Assembly (NCBI RefSeq): GCF_003014475.1 | Contig: NZ_PYGJ01000003.1 | Location: 328,278-392,277 of the forward strand | Direction of reading: 5' to 3' | Length of the DNA: 64,000 bases | Origin: Shimia abyssi | GTDB taxonomy: Bacteria; Pseudomonadota; Alphaproteobacteria; Rhodobacterales; Rhodobacteraceae | Shown: positions 23,990 through 33,210 of the stretch, piece by piece | Layout: every line of letters begins with the position of its first letter | How positions within the stretch are numbered: the stretch's first letter is position 1 | Position numbers and translations under genes: made by a program | Notes under the pieces: model-generated | Seen by the model: the letters and a program-made list of their open reading frames with translations, nothing else | Told to the model about the DNA's origin: nothing | Databases searched by the model: none

Positions 23990-25401
23990 CCCTTTGGAGT
24001 GTCATAACAGGTATTTCACTGGTGACGGGTGTTTGGATGGCGTGGCCTTTTCTGCGGGCGCGCAGCATGGAGATGAGCGGAGCTGAAGGTGCCATTTCGA
24101 TTTATCGCGACCAGATGGACGAAATTGAGCGGGATCGCCGGCAGGGACTGATCAATGAAACCGAAGCCGACGCTGCGCGCCAAGAGGTAGAACGTCGTGC
24201 GCTGTTTGCCGCGCGAAATCTAGACAGTGGATTGGCCAGTTCAAGCCGATCGTGGCGCGGCGCTTTGAGCGTCGTGATTGTCGCCAGTGCCTGTGCCGTA
24301 GGGTTGTACGCCTATCTGGGCAAACCAAACCTGCCGGATGCGCCCTTGGCCGAACGTCGCACCGAGGCGTTGATCAAAAGTGCAAATGCCGGTGATATCA
24401 ACGCGCGTATCCAGATTTTGGTGAATCGAACCAAGGCAAATCCTGATGGCTTTGACGATTGGCTGAATCTGGCCCAGTCCTACGCGGCGGTGGGCAACCA
24501 CGCCGCTTCGGTGGAGGCGTTTCAGGTTGCGGTTGTGCTAAGCGATGATCGCTCGGATGTCTTGTCAGGCTATGCCGAGGCGATGACGTTGGCCAATGGA
24601 AACAAGGTGCCTGGCGCAGCGAGGGTCATTTTTGAGCAGGTGGCGCAGCAGACGAACGATCCGCGCGCCGCTTACTATGTGGCATTGGCCAAGGCGCAGT
24701 CACAGGATTTTCTAGGCGCAATTGAGGGGTGGGCGGCGCTGGCGGCGGCGTCGCCCCCTGATGCGCCATGGATGGGGCTTGTGCGCCGCGATATCGTGAA
24801 TATGGCGCGTTCATTAGAGGTGGACGTGCGGGCCTATTTGCCAGCTGCTACGGCGGAAGAGATCGCGGTGGCTGATGGCCAACCAGCAGAAGGGCGCGCA
24901 ACAAACAAAGACACGATTGCGTCGCTGGAACGGGCATTGATGAGTGAGCCAAAGGACTATGAAGGCTGGATTGCTCTGGCGGCGGCGCGGGCTGAAGACG
25001 GTGATGCGGAGGCCGCGCTTCGGGCGCTGACAGTGGGGCGCGAGCATTACGCTCTGGCGCCCTTTGTGCTTCAGAAGTTCGACGATGCAGAGCGGGCGCT
25101 GGGGTTGGATATTGTTACGCATGAACCGCGCGGGCCCGACGCCGAAGATATGGCAACTGCGGCAGAGTTGACCCAAGAGGAGCGTGACGCGATGATTGAC
25201 GGCATGGTTGCAGGGTTGGCTGCACGACTTGAGGATGAGCCGCGCGATCCGGATGGCTGGGTGATGTTGATCCGATCCTATGCCACTCTGGGCCAAGAAG
25301 ATCAGGCGGCTGCCGCGCTTGGGCAGGCGCGCGAGACCTTCAAGGATAATCAGAACATACTGGCAGAGATGATGTCGAGCCTGTCAGATTTGGCGCTGTA
25401 A
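23986..25401 (+). CDS. ccmI: CcmI/NrfG-type apocytochrome chaperone
   Basis: 471 residues from ATG 23986 (overlaps ccmH stop). The short first part MTLWSVITGISLVTGVWMAWPF is a membrane helix, a coiled region IYRDQMDEIERDRRQGLINETEADAARQEVERRAL follows, then a second membrane helix near 87-107 and TPR repeats to the end (e.g. NPDGFDDWLNLAQSYAAVGNHAASVEAFQ near 150, a further set near 315). This is the two-helix plus TPR layout of CcmI, which delivers apocytochrome to CcmFH. The long TPR part is larger than NrfG, consistent with a large multihaem client. Confidence 0.9.
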   Translation: MTLWSVITGISLVTGVWMAWPFLRARSMEMSGAEGAISIYRDQMDEIERDRRQGLINETEADAARQEVERRALFAARNLDSGLASSSRSWRGALSVVIVASACAVGLYAYLGKPNLPDAPLAERRTEALIKSANAGDINARIQILVNRTKANPDGFDDWLNLAQSYAAVGNHAASVEAFQVAVVLSDDRSDVLSGYAEAMTLANGNKVPGAARVIFEQVAQQTNDPRAAYYVALAKAQSQDFLGAIEGWAALAAASPPDAPWMGLVRRDIVNMARSLEVDVRAYLPAATAEEIAVADGQPAEGRATNKDTIASLERALMSEPKDYEGWIALAAARAEDGDAEAALRALTVGREHYALAPFVLQKFDDAERALGLDIVTHEPRGPDAEDMATAAELTQEERDAMIDGMVAGLAARLEDEPRDPDGWVMLIRSYATLGQEDQAAAALGQARETFKDNQNILAEMMSSLSDLAL

Positions 25402-25416
25402 ATGTTTAGGAGTGCG

Positions 25417-27018
25417 TCAGGCGTTTGCAGCCTGACGGTATTCATTGATGCGCTCTTCGAGCAGATGTGTTGCGTTCACACCTTGGCGGCGGGATTGATA
25501 AGCCACCGGCCGGGCCAAGGGCACCGCATGCATCGCTGGGTTGAGCTGGTTCATGATGTGGTCATAGAACCTAGTCTGTTGACGTTGACGCGCGGGCACC
25601 TGCATGGCCGTCTTAAAAATTAACCGGTCACTGCCCGGTGCCACAAGGAACATTCGATTATACCCGTGGAAATTGGCCATTGGCGGTGCCGTTGTCAGGT
25701 CCATGTAGGTGAAGTCATGGAAATGTCGTTCAAAATCATACTCAAAGCTTTTTGACCAAGCACGCAGTTGCTCCATCTTGCGCGCCCGGTCAGCGTCGTC
25801 GCCAAGGCCGACACGGATACGTTCCAGCGTGTAGTCCATGTCTTCTTCGTATGTGCCGGGGCGGCGGGGCCACCATCGGGCGGTAGCAATTTCGAGGAAG
25901 TTGCCGCGGATCCAGACACCGCCTTTGTCGAGCTTGCGAGCAAAACCGCGTTGCCACCAGTCGTCGCCCATATGCATCAAGCCGGTTGAAATCGCGAACT
26001 GATGGCGCAGTGGGATCGAACGACGTTTGCGAGGAAGGAATGAGCCGCGAAACCCATCGTCAGGCACCTGGCCCAAGAGCGGTTGTCCAACGACTTCGGC
26101 AATCTCTTCAGCGACACGAAGGTCGAGTGTGGTGATGTAGTTATTGGCATAACAATAGAGCTTGATTCCAGAGTCGGTCAGGTCCGGGCTGGCGGCAAGC
26201 AACATGCGCGAGTCCCGCCCGCCGGAAATGGCAAAATACCCGTCGAGATTATTGCACAGCGCGCTCATTGTCTGGCGCATACGCCGGGTGATAATCTGCG
26301 CGGCCTTGCGCATCGAAATGGGTTCAAAATCTTCGTCACCGGGCCAGAAGCGATGTTCTTTGAAAGTGTCCAGATCGACATAGCGGTTCGCCAGCAGCCG
26401 ACGTACACGCGCGTCCAGCGTTTCGCCGAAACCATAGCCACCGGCAGGCAAGTTTGGGTCAAAGTCCGGCAAGAGCGACGAGATTGTTTCATCGGCCATA
26501 ACGTCGTCATGCGGGCGATAATTTGCGCTGGGGTCGATATCACGTTCGAGGCATAGAAACAGGCTGGAAGCCAGCACACGTGTTTCGGGGTCATAGACCA
26601 GACCAAAGGAGCCAACCGGATCGTGATAGGCCCGGCGTACAGGCGTTTGGGTCGGCAAGTCGAGCAGCAGCGCATAGCGCCCGCTGACCCATTTCACCCA
26701 GTTTTCCAACTTGTCAGCAAGTTCTGTATCATATGCAGAGAATTCGAGGCGATGCCTGTCTTTGAGCAAATTACCATCTGCGTCGACACCTTGTCCCAGA
26801 AGCAGCCCAAGCGGCGTGCCTTCGACCGAGGTAATCTCGCACAAGGCCAACTCAGGGCTGACATGCAAATAACGATCTGCAAAGCGGCGAATTCCAAAGC
26901 CGGGTAGGCGGCGTTGTTCGGGGCTGAGGACAAATTGGAAACGAAAGCTGTTCTCGAAATCGAGATTGAGGGCGTCACAATACTTTTGCCCCAACAGCAG
27001 GGAACTGGTGCCTGTCAT
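25417..27018 (-). CDS. Asparagine-synthase-like protein with PP-loop, no glutaminase Cys
   Basis: 533 residues from ATG 27018 (a GTG/ATG-less extension to 27126 looks non-coding). The C-terminal half has the ATP-pyrophosphatase loop YFAISGGRDSRMLLAAS near residue 250, the N-type PP-loop of asparagine synthase-like enzymes. The N-terminal half has the flavour of the class II amidotransferase fold (YALLLDLPTQTPVRRAYHDPVG, VLASSLFLCL) but lacks the catalytic Cys2, so it cannot hydrolyse glutamine. Enzymes of this type include beta-lactam-synthetase-like and exopolysaccharide-modifying ligases. The closest gene context (ccmI upstream, convergent) gives no clue. Confidence 0.7.
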   Translation of the reverse strand: MTGTSSLLLGQKYCDALNLDFENSFRFQFVLSPEQRRLPGFGIRRFADRYLHVSPELALCEITSVEGTPLGLLLGQGVDADGNLLKDRHRLEFSAYDTELADKLENWVKWVSGRYALLLDLPTQTPVRRAYHDPVGSFGLVYDPETRVLASSLFLCLERDIDPSANYRPHDDVMADETISSLLPDFDPNLPAGGYGFGETLDARVRRLLANRYVDLDTFKEHRFWPGDEDFEPISMRKAAQIITRRMRQTMSALCNNLDGYFAISGGRDSRMLLAASPDLTDSGIKLYCYANNYITTLDLRVAEEIAEVVGQPLLGQVPDDGFRGSFLPRKRRSIPLRHQFAISTGLMHMGDDWWQRGFARKLDKGGVWIRGNFLEIATARWWPRRPGTYEEDMDYTLERIRVGLGDDADRARKMEQLRAWSKSFEYDFERHFHDFTYMDLTTAPPMANFHGYNRMFLVAPGSDRLIFKTAMQVPARQRQQTRFYDHIMNQLNPAMHAVPLARPVAYQSRRQGVNATHLLEERINEYRQAANA

Positions 27019-27092
27019 ACTAAATTTACCGCTCGTTTTTTTTGAACTGTGCCACAGGCTTGCAGTGTCGGCTAGAAAAAACTGCGCAGTTT

Positions 27093-27686
27093 TCAGTGAC
27101 TGCGCCTTGCGCGCCACGCGGCCCATTCTTCGGGGGTGTCGAGATCCGTCAGGGCGTTGTTGGCAGGAAGGGCAACCATTTGTATGTCACCAGTAAAGGC
27201 GCGGATCACGGGTTTTGCGCCTTCATCGCCGGCTAAATTGGCGATGTCGGCAAAGCAGTTGCGCGGAAAGATAACTGGATGGCCAGGTTTTCCATCGGCG
27301 CTGGTGCCGCGAAGGATCGCGTCAGGCGCGGTATGATGGGTGGCAATCATAACGTTCATATCCTCCGTGGTGATGTCGGGCATGTCAGCAGGAAGCACCA
27401 TGGCGGCCGTGGCGGTCTCTGGCAGCGCGTTGATCCCGGTGCGGATGGAAAGGGACATGCCAAGATCGGTATCCGGGACTGGGACAATGTTGAGGGGCAG
27501 GTTGATGATTGACTGGTGGCGCGCCCCAGCATCGACAGGCAATGTGACTGTGACCGTGTGATCGGTGGCAAGAGCACGTTTGCACATGGTATTGATCAGT
27601 GACCTGTTATCAACGAGCTGCATAAGCTTGTCCGCCCCGCGCATCCGCGAAGAACGTCCAGCGGCGAGAAGAAGGATATGAAGCAT
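27093..27686 (-). CDS. MocA-like molybdenum-cofactor nucleotidyltransferase
   Basis: 197 residues from ATG 27686. The NTP-binding motif LLLAAGRSSRMRGADKLMQLV starts at residue 5, LPADMPDIT near 100 provides the metal-binding Asp, and GHPVIFPRNCF near 138 closes the site. The order matches MobA/MocA-like NTP_transf_3 proteins that add CMP to molybdopterin for xanthine-oxidase-type enzymes. No molybdoenzyme is in the window. The gene stands between the asparagine-synthase-like gene and the GcvT-domain oxidoreductase, same strand. Confidence 0.85.
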   Translation of the reverse strand: MLHILLLAAGRSSRMRGADKLMQLVDNRSLINTMCKRALATDHTVTVTLPVDAGARHQSIINLPLNIVPVPDTDLGMSLSIRTGINALPETATAAMVLPADMPDITTEDMNVMIATHHTAPDAILRGTSADGKPGHPVIFPRNCFADIANLAGDEGAKPVIRAFTGDIQMVALPANNALTDLDTPEEWAAWRARRSH

Positions 27687-27728
27687 GGCGAAGGGGCCTT
27701 TGGCGCGTTTCCGGAGGCACGGTTGGAT

Positions 27729-27765
27729 GCCTCCGGCGGGGGTATTTGCGGAACATTGAGAAATG
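27729..27765. repeat. Intergenic element, second class, copy E
   Basis: GCCTCCGGCGGGGGTATTT then GCGGAACATTGAGAAATG. A near-identical stretch is at 50322-50356. Both lie between two minus-strand genes. The GGGGTATTTT core recalls the other class (CCCGGGATATTTT) and may be a relative. Confidence 0.65.
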
Positions 27766-27806
27766 TAGGGCCTTTGCGCCGATGAGGGAAGGCGATTTGG
27801 GGAGTG

Positions 27807-30224
27807 TTAGCCGCGCATTCGGATGCCTTCGGGATCAAACAGGGGCGCGTTGAGGATGCGGGCCCGGTGCATTTGGCCAAGGATCTCGATTTCGACCGTA
27901 AGGTCATCAGCGATCATGTAGGTGGGTACAAACCCCAGCGCGATGGATTTTTTGGCGTAGTGGCTATAGCCACCTGATGTGCAGAAGCCGACCACGTCGC
28001 CATCGAGCCAGATGGGTTCATATGCGTTAACATCGGTGTCCTGTGCATCAACCTCGAACGCGCAGAGGCGGCGGGCGGGGCCCGTGTTGCGTTCCGCCTC
28101 AGCGGCGTTTCTTCCAATGAAATCAGTATTTTTCTTGAAAGAGATAAAGCGATCAAGGCCGGTTTCTGAGGCAGTGTAGTCGGGTGAAAACTCGCTGAGC
28201 CACGAGCCAAAGAATTTGTCCAGCCTGAGGGACATCATGGCCCGCATGCCAAATGGTTTCATGCCGTGTGGTTGACCTGCGTCCCAAAGAGTGGACCAGA
28301 GTGTGCGTTGTGCCATGGGGTCGCAATAGATTTCGTAGCCAAGATCGCCGGTATATGAAACCCTTTGCACAAGGCAGTCGACCATACCGACCGTCAGGTG
28401 GCGCAGGTCCATGAAACGCATGTCGGACAGGTCGGTACGGGTGCACGCCTGCAAGACATCACGCGACTTCGGGCCAGCGATCTGAAAGCCGTTGAGCTGA
28501 TCGGAGATGTTTTCGACGGTCACGCCGTCGGCTTCGTTCTTTTCAAACCAACGCATGTGAAACGCCTGGCTGCCGTAAGACGCTGTAAGCTGGAACGCAG
28601 TGTCGGACAGGCATGAAATGGTGAAATCACCAATCAGGCGGCCTTTGGGCGACAGCATGGGGGTGAGAGAAAGCCGGCCCGGTTTGGGTACGCGACCTGC
28701 CATAATGCGATCAAGCCACTCTCGCGCACCGGGGCCGGTGACGAGGTATTTTCCAAAATTGTGAACCTCATTGATTCCAACCGCTTGGCGAACGGCATTC
28801 ACCTCGCGCGCGGTGGCCTCAAAGGCGTTGGAGCGGCGGAATGACGGTGTTTCATAGCGGGGTTCATCTTCAATCGCAAAGTAATTGGGGACTTCAAGTC
28901 CGTATTGCTGGCCCCAAACGGCGCCCATTTGATCGAAAACGTCATACATCGGGGTTTGGCGGAATGGCCGGGCGGCAGGGAGTTCTTCGTTCGGGTAGGA
29001 GACTGAAAAACGCTTCTGATAGTTTTCGATCACCTTTGGTCGGGTATATCCGGGGGTGATCCAGTCGCCGAAGCGGGCGCAGTCCATGGCGAAGGTGTCG
29101 CGTTCGCACTCGCCTTCGACCATCCATTGGGCAAGCATCAGGCCAACGCCACCGCCCTGAGAGAAGCCTGCCATCACGGCACAGGCGGACCAGTAGTTGC
29201 GCATGCCCGGCACCGGGCCAACAAGAGGGTTGCCGTCTGGTGCAAAGGTGAATGGGCCGTGGATCACAGATTTGATGCCTGCCTGTTCCAGTGCGGGGAA
29301 ACGCTGATAGGCGAATTCAATCGAGGATTCGATCTTGTCAAAGTCATCCGGCAGCAATTCATGGCCAAAATCCCAAGGGGTGCCGTCGACCGCCCAAGGG
29401 CGGCAGGGCTGTTCGTAAAAACCGATGCAGAGGCCGCGACCTTCCTGACGCAGATAGCTTTCGCCGGCGGGGTCCATGACATGGGGATGTTCGCCGCCAG
29501 CATCGATGATTTCAGCAATCATCGGCACCTCTTCGGTCACGAGGTATTGGTGTTCCATCGGGTGCAGCGGGAAATAGACCCCGGCCATGGCACCCACTTC
29601 GCGCGCCCATAGACCGGCGGCGTTGACGATGTGTTCGGCGTGGATAGAGCCTTTGTTGGTAACAATGTCCCATGTGCCATCTGCGCGCTGGTTGGTTTCA
29701 AGAACCTTGCAGTGGGTTTCGATGGTTGCACCGCCCATACGCGCGGCTTTGGCATAGGCGTGGGTGGTGCCGGACGGGTCGAGATGCCCGTCAAGTGGAT
29801 CGTAGAGACCGCCGATAATGCCGTCTGTGTTGGTGACAGGAGCAATTGTCTTGATTTCGTCGGGGGTGACGATTTCGGTTTCCAGCCCCATGAAGCGGTG
29901 CTTGGCCCGTTCGGCAACCAGCATATCAAATCGGTCCTGATTGTCCGCAAGAGTCACCCCGCCCACGTGGTGCAACCCGCAGGACATCCCGGTGATTTCT
30001 TCGAGTTCTTTGTAAAGTCGGATCGTATAGCCCTGAAGCGCGGCCATATTGGTGTCGCCGTTCAGCGTGTGAAAGCCCCCAGCGGCGTGCCATGTGCTGC
30101 CTGACGTCAGTTCGGAGCGTTCCAACAGCATAACGTCGGACCAACCGAGCTTGGTCAGGTGGTACAGAACTGAACAGCCGACAACACCGCCGCCGATCAC
30201 GGCGACTCTTGTGGTGGTTTGCAT
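27807..30224 (-). CDS. GcvT-domain FAD oxidoreductase (dimethylglycine/sarcosine dehydrogenase-like)
   Basis: 805 residues from ATG 30224. The N-terminal DAO domain begins with VIGGGVVGCSVLYHLTKLG (FAD GxGxxG) and has SGSTWHAAGGFHTL, whose His is the covalent flavin site in the dimethylglycine dehydrogenase family; the C-terminal half (about 420-805) is FAO_M plus GcvT and GcvT_C folate-binding domains ending in SGGYSHYAKKSIALGFVP. It oxidatively demethylates N-methylated glycine derivatives and passes the one-carbon unit to tetrahydrofolate. It is monocistronic here; the exact substrate (dimethylglycine or sarcosine) cannot be told. Such genes are numerous in roseobacters, which degrade glycine betaine. 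Confidence 0.88.
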   Translation of the reverse strand: MQTTTRVAVIGGGVVGCSVLYHLTKLGWSDVMLLERSELTSGSTWHAAGGFHTLNGDTNMAALQGYTIRLYKELEEITGMSCGLHHVGGVTLADNQDRFDMLVAERAKHRFMGLETEIVTPDEIKTIAPVTNTDGIIGGLYDPLDGHLDPSGTTHAYAKAARMGGATIETHCKVLETNQRADGTWDIVTNKGSIHAEHIVNAAGLWAREVGAMAGVYFPLHPMEHQYLVTEEVPMIAEIIDAGGEHPHVMDPAGESYLRQEGRGLCIGFYEQPCRPWAVDGTPWDFGHELLPDDFDKIESSIEFAYQRFPALEQAGIKSVIHGPFTFAPDGNPLVGPVPGMRNYWSACAVMAGFSQGGGVGLMLAQWMVEGECERDTFAMDCARFGDWITPGYTRPKVIENYQKRFSVSYPNEELPAARPFRQTPMYDVFDQMGAVWGQQYGLEVPNYFAIEDEPRYETPSFRRSNAFEATAREVNAVRQAVGINEVHNFGKYLVTGPGAREWLDRIMAGRVPKPGRLSLTPMLSPKGRLIGDFTISCLSDTAFQLTASYGSQAFHMRWFEKNEADGVTVENISDQLNGFQIAGPKSRDVLQACTRTDLSDMRFMDLRHLTVGMVDCLVQRVSYTGDLGYEIYCDPMAQRTLWSTLWDAGQPHGMKPFGMRAMMSLRLDKFFGSWLSEFSPDYTASETGLDRFISFKKNTDFIGRNAAEAERNTGPARRLCAFEVDAQDTDVNAYEPIWLDGDVVGFCTSGGYSHYAKKSIALGFVPTYMIADDLTVEIEILGQMHRARILNAPLFDPEGIRMRG

Positions 30225-30351
30225 TGGGAACCTCCTCGTTTGTTGTGCATATGTGAAACTGGCCAGGCAGATGTGGCAAGTCGGAATGCGACGAGATCTG
30301 TCGTTTTCCGAAGATCAATGGTGGCCATCGCCTCTTCTTGCTTTGACAAGC

Positions 30352-31140
30352 ATGGACAGCTCATCTTTGCGGTCGTTTGGAGATGTTGTGCAACCGCTGG
30401 GACTTGGTCAAAACTGGCCGGGTTTACCGGAAGGGAAAGTGATGCCGCCGATTGAGAGATGGAACATTTCTGCGCCGTTGAGGCCGCTGGCAGGCGGGTT
30501 TCGCAATGTCGTGTTGCGCACGGTTGGTTTGAATCGCGAGTTGGTTTTTAAGACGACGCTGCGGTCTGAGGACGCGATGGTATGGGTGAGTGAGGTTCAA
30601 GACGTCGCGCGCGGTTGTGGCCTTGTCGTGCCTCAAATGGTTCAGAGCACAAGCGGGCAGTTCGTGGAGGAGGGGTGGGTTTGCGAAGCATTCAGTGACG
30701 GGGCATCGGCGAAGGCGGAGGATATGACTACCATGACGCCGATGATGAGCGCGTTTCACGCGCGGACATCGGCGGTTTTTCAGCGGCCCGGTTTTTTGTC
30801 ATCGACCGAACTGTTGGATTCGGAACGAGGTGGTGACGTCGATCTGAGCGGTATGCCGCAGCAGTTGGTCGAGATCTGTCGCGCAGCGTGGGAGGCAGTG
30901 GTGCAGACGCAAGAGGCCGTGGTGCATGGAGATATCAACGTCAATAACCTGTTGCGTTGCCCGGATGGGCGGTTAGTGCTTTTGGATTGGGACGAGTGTC
31001 GCTTTGACAAGGTGCTGTTTGATCTGGCTGCACTTGGAGAGGTCAGTCCAGCGGAACGACGTGCGGCACTTGCGTGGGAGGTTGCCTGTTCGTGGCAGAT
31101 TGAACCCGAGCATGCGCAAGCCTTGGCGGCGCGTCTTTGA
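30352..31140 (+). CDS. Aminoglycoside-phosphotransferase-fold small kinase
   Basis: 262 residues from ATG 30352; upstream in-frame starts exist back to 30094 but run into the divergent gene. The C-lobe has the catalytic loop VVHGDINVNNLL near residue 190 and the metal-binding LLDWDECRFDK near 212, matching choline/aminoglycoside/homoserine kinases. The N-lobe glycine loop RPLAGGFRNVVLRT precedes a Lys in LVFKTTL. Family members phosphorylate small alcohols; the substrate is unknown. It ends three bases from the Fur/Mur stop. Confidence 0.78.
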   Translation: MDSSSLRSFGDVVQPLGLGQNWPGLPEGKVMPPIERWNISAPLRPLAGGFRNVVLRTVGLNRELVFKTTLRSEDAMVWVSEVQDVARGCGLVVPQMVQSTSGQFVEEGWVCEAFSDGASAKAEDMTTMTPMMSAFHARTSAVFQRPGFLSSTELLDSERGGDVDLSGMPQQLVEICRAAWEAVVQTQEAVVHGDINVNNLLRCPDGRLVLLDWDECRFDKVLFDLAALGEVSPAERRAALAWEVACSWQIEPEHAQALAARL

Positions 31141-31143
31141 AGG

Positions 31144-31560
31144 CTATTTACGGATCGGCACACCGTAAAGTTCGAGCTTGTGCCCCTTGAGTTTGTAGCC
31201 CAGTTTTTCAGCGATCTTTTCCTGCAAGGCTTCGATCTCGGGATCGACAAATTCGATGACCTCGCCCGAGTTAATGTCGATCAGGTGGTCATGATGTTCG
31301 CGCTCGGCATCTTCGTAACGCGCGCGTCCGTCGCCAAATTCGAGCTTATCCAGAATGCGTGCTTCTTCGAACAATTTGACGGTGCGATAGACCGTCGCAA
31401 GCGAAATCCCCGCGTCGCGGGCCGAGGCGCGAGCATAAAGCTCTTCTACGTCTGGGTGATCTTTGCTTTCTTGCAGAACACCGGCAATGATACGGCGTTG
31501 TTCGGTCATGCGCAGCCCTTTGGCTTCGCAACGTGCAAGGATAGTATCGTTTTTGCCCAT
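31144..31560 (-). CDS. Fur/Mur-family metalloregulator
   Basis: 138 residues from ATG 31560. DNA-binding region LRMTEQRRIIAGVL...GISLATVYRTVKLFEEARIL; the metal site HHDHLIDINSGEVIEF near residue 88 and the C-terminal GYKLKGHKLELYGVP. It lacks the HHH haem-regulatory motif of Irr, and the HDHLID pattern fits the Fur/Mur group, which in Rhodobacterales often controls manganese uptake. It could regulate iron or manganese genes; the window has an iron-box-like site at 43681 but that palindrome differs from a Fur/Mur box. Confidence 0.88.
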   Translation of the reverse strand: MGKNDTILARCEAKGLRMTEQRRIIAGVLQESKDHPDVEELYARASARDAGISLATVYRTVKLFEEARILDKLEFGDGRARYEDAEREHHDHLIDINSGEVIEFVDPEIEALQEKIAEKLGYKLKGHKLELYGVPIRK

Positions 31561-31914
31561 GTTCGATCCTGGCTGTCTTTGAGGGACCTGTTTAGCCAAT
31601 GCACGGGGCGCTGGCCACAGGTTTTGGCGGCTTGTCCACAGGGAAATGACCTTGACACTTTGACGGCGAGACGCCATGTGATGCGCAACGCCTACTGCCG
31701 CGTGAGCAGCGGGGCCGCCTTTTGATGTCGCGAAGCGATGTGTGCGGTCCGTTTCAGGCAAAGATTTGATCCCAATATCACGCGTGGGGCCAGGGTTTTG
31801 ATCGGCTGATTTGCATGTGGCAAGCGGTTGGGATCGGGGCCTACCACCAAACGCCCGACGGATCGGGCATGTACAGGGTTCTGCGCATGGGCGCGGGGCC
31901 GGAAAGATAGTATT
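31561..31914. other. Intergenic stretch between Fur/Mur and the helicase
   Basis: 354 bases separating divergent genes; it must hold both promoters. I see no hairpin or palindrome I can defend. A long in-frame extension of the helicase frame covers part of it, but is probably non-coding. Confidence 0.4.
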
Positions 31915-33210
31915 TTGACGACGTTTAATGATTTGGGCCTGCCCGAAAAGATGGTGAGCCGACTGGACGAACTCGGGCTGACCACACCAACACCTATTCA
32001 GGAACGTGCCATTCCTCACGCCCTTGATGGACAGGACGTGATGGGGCTTGCCCAGACCGGGACAGGCAAGACGCTGGCCTTTGGTCTGCCTCTGATTGCG
32101 CGGATGCAATCTTATGGACAAAAGCCTGAACGCAAGACCGTACGCGGGCTGGTTCTGGCGCCGACACGCGAGCTGGCTGCTCAGATATGCCACAGCCTTC
32201 GAGAGCAGGTTGACGGCACGCCTTTTAAGGTGGGCCTTGTGGTAGGGGGTGTCGGCATCAACCCACAGATCAAGCGGTTGGAAAAGGGCACGGATATTCT
32301 GGTGGCAACACCGGGCCGTCTGATCGACCTTTTGGATCGTCGCGCACTCACCTTACAAAGCACGGATTTTCTTGTGTTAGATGAAGCCGACCAGATGCTG
32401 GATATGGGCTTTATCCATGATCTGCGCAAGATCGTGCAATGGCTGCCCGAAGAGCGTCAGACCGTGCTGTTCTCAGCAACCATGCCCAAACTGATGAACG
32501 AGATTGCGGATGCCTATTTGCAAAACCCGGTCAAGGTACAGGTGTCGCCCCCGGGCAAGGCGGCGGACAAAATCACGCAGGAACTGCATTACATTGCCAA
32601 GGCAGAAAAGACGTCGCTGTTGATCGAGCTGTTGGACAAGCACCGTGACGAAGCGGCGATTGTGTTTGGACGCACCAAACACGGTTCTGAGCGTCTGATG
32701 AAAGCGCTGGTCAAGGCGGGTTATGCCGCAGCTTCGGTGCATGGCAACAAGAGCCAGGGACAGCGTGAGCGCGCGATCAAGGCGTTCCGCGAAGGCGAGA
32801 TCATGGTACTGGTTGCCACCGATGTGGCGGCGCGCGGATTGGATATTCCACAGGTGCGGCATGTCTATAACTTTGATTTGCCAAACGTGCCCGAAAACTA
32901 TGTGCACCGGATCGGCCGCACCGCGCGCGCGGGGATGGACGGTGCAGCCGTTGCATTCTGTGCACCTGACGAAGTGGACGAGCTGAAGGCCATTCAGAAA
33001 GTTATGAAGATCTCCATTCCCGTCGCCTCGGGCAGCCCATGGATGGGTATGGACGAACCCGCCAAAAAGGGCGGTGGACGTGTTCGCGGCCGTGGGCGTG
33101 GTGGACCACGTGGTGGCGGTGGCGACAACGCGGGGCAGAAGCCCGGTGGCGGCCAGCGCAACAAACGTCGCGGTCCTCCGCGCGGAAAACGGGGCCCCAA
33201 GGCGGCTTAA
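31915..33210 (+). CDS. DEAD-box ATP-dependent RNA helicase (RhlE-like)
   Basis: 431 residues from TTG 31915, chosen because GGAAAG lies 8 bases upstream and TTFNDLGL matches the family's usual first residues; an ATG at 31828 would add 29 atypical residues. Motifs in order: Q motif TTPTPIQERAI, Walker A AQTGTGKT near 43, PTRELA, DEAD box VLDEADQMLDMGF near 155, SAT in FSATMP near 188, and HRIGRTARAG near 340. The last 55 residues are Gly/Arg-rich (RVRGRGRGGPRGGGG), an RNA-binding tail. Likely helps ribosome assembly or mRNA turnover. Its stop overlaps that of the convergent phzF-like gene. Confidence 0.93.
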   Translation: MTTFNDLGLPEKMVSRLDELGLTTPTPIQERAIPHALDGQDVMGLAQTGTGKTLAFGLPLIARMQSYGQKPERKTVRGLVLAPTRELAAQICHSLREQVDGTPFKVGLVVGGVGINPQIKRLEKGTDILVATPGRLIDLLDRRALTLQSTDFLVLDEADQMLDMGFIHDLRKIVQWLPEERQTVLFSATMPKLMNEIADAYLQNPVKVQVSPPGKAADKITQELHYIAKAEKTSLLIELLDKHRDEAAIVFGRTKHGSERLMKALVKAGYAAASVHGNKSQGQRERAIKAFREGEIMVLVATDVAARGLDIPQVRHVYNFDLPNVPENYVHRIGRTARAGMDGAAVAFCAPDEVDELKAIQKVMKISIPVASGSPWMGMDEPAKKGGGRVRGRGRGGPRGGGGDNAGQKPGGGQRNKRRGPPRGKRGPKAA

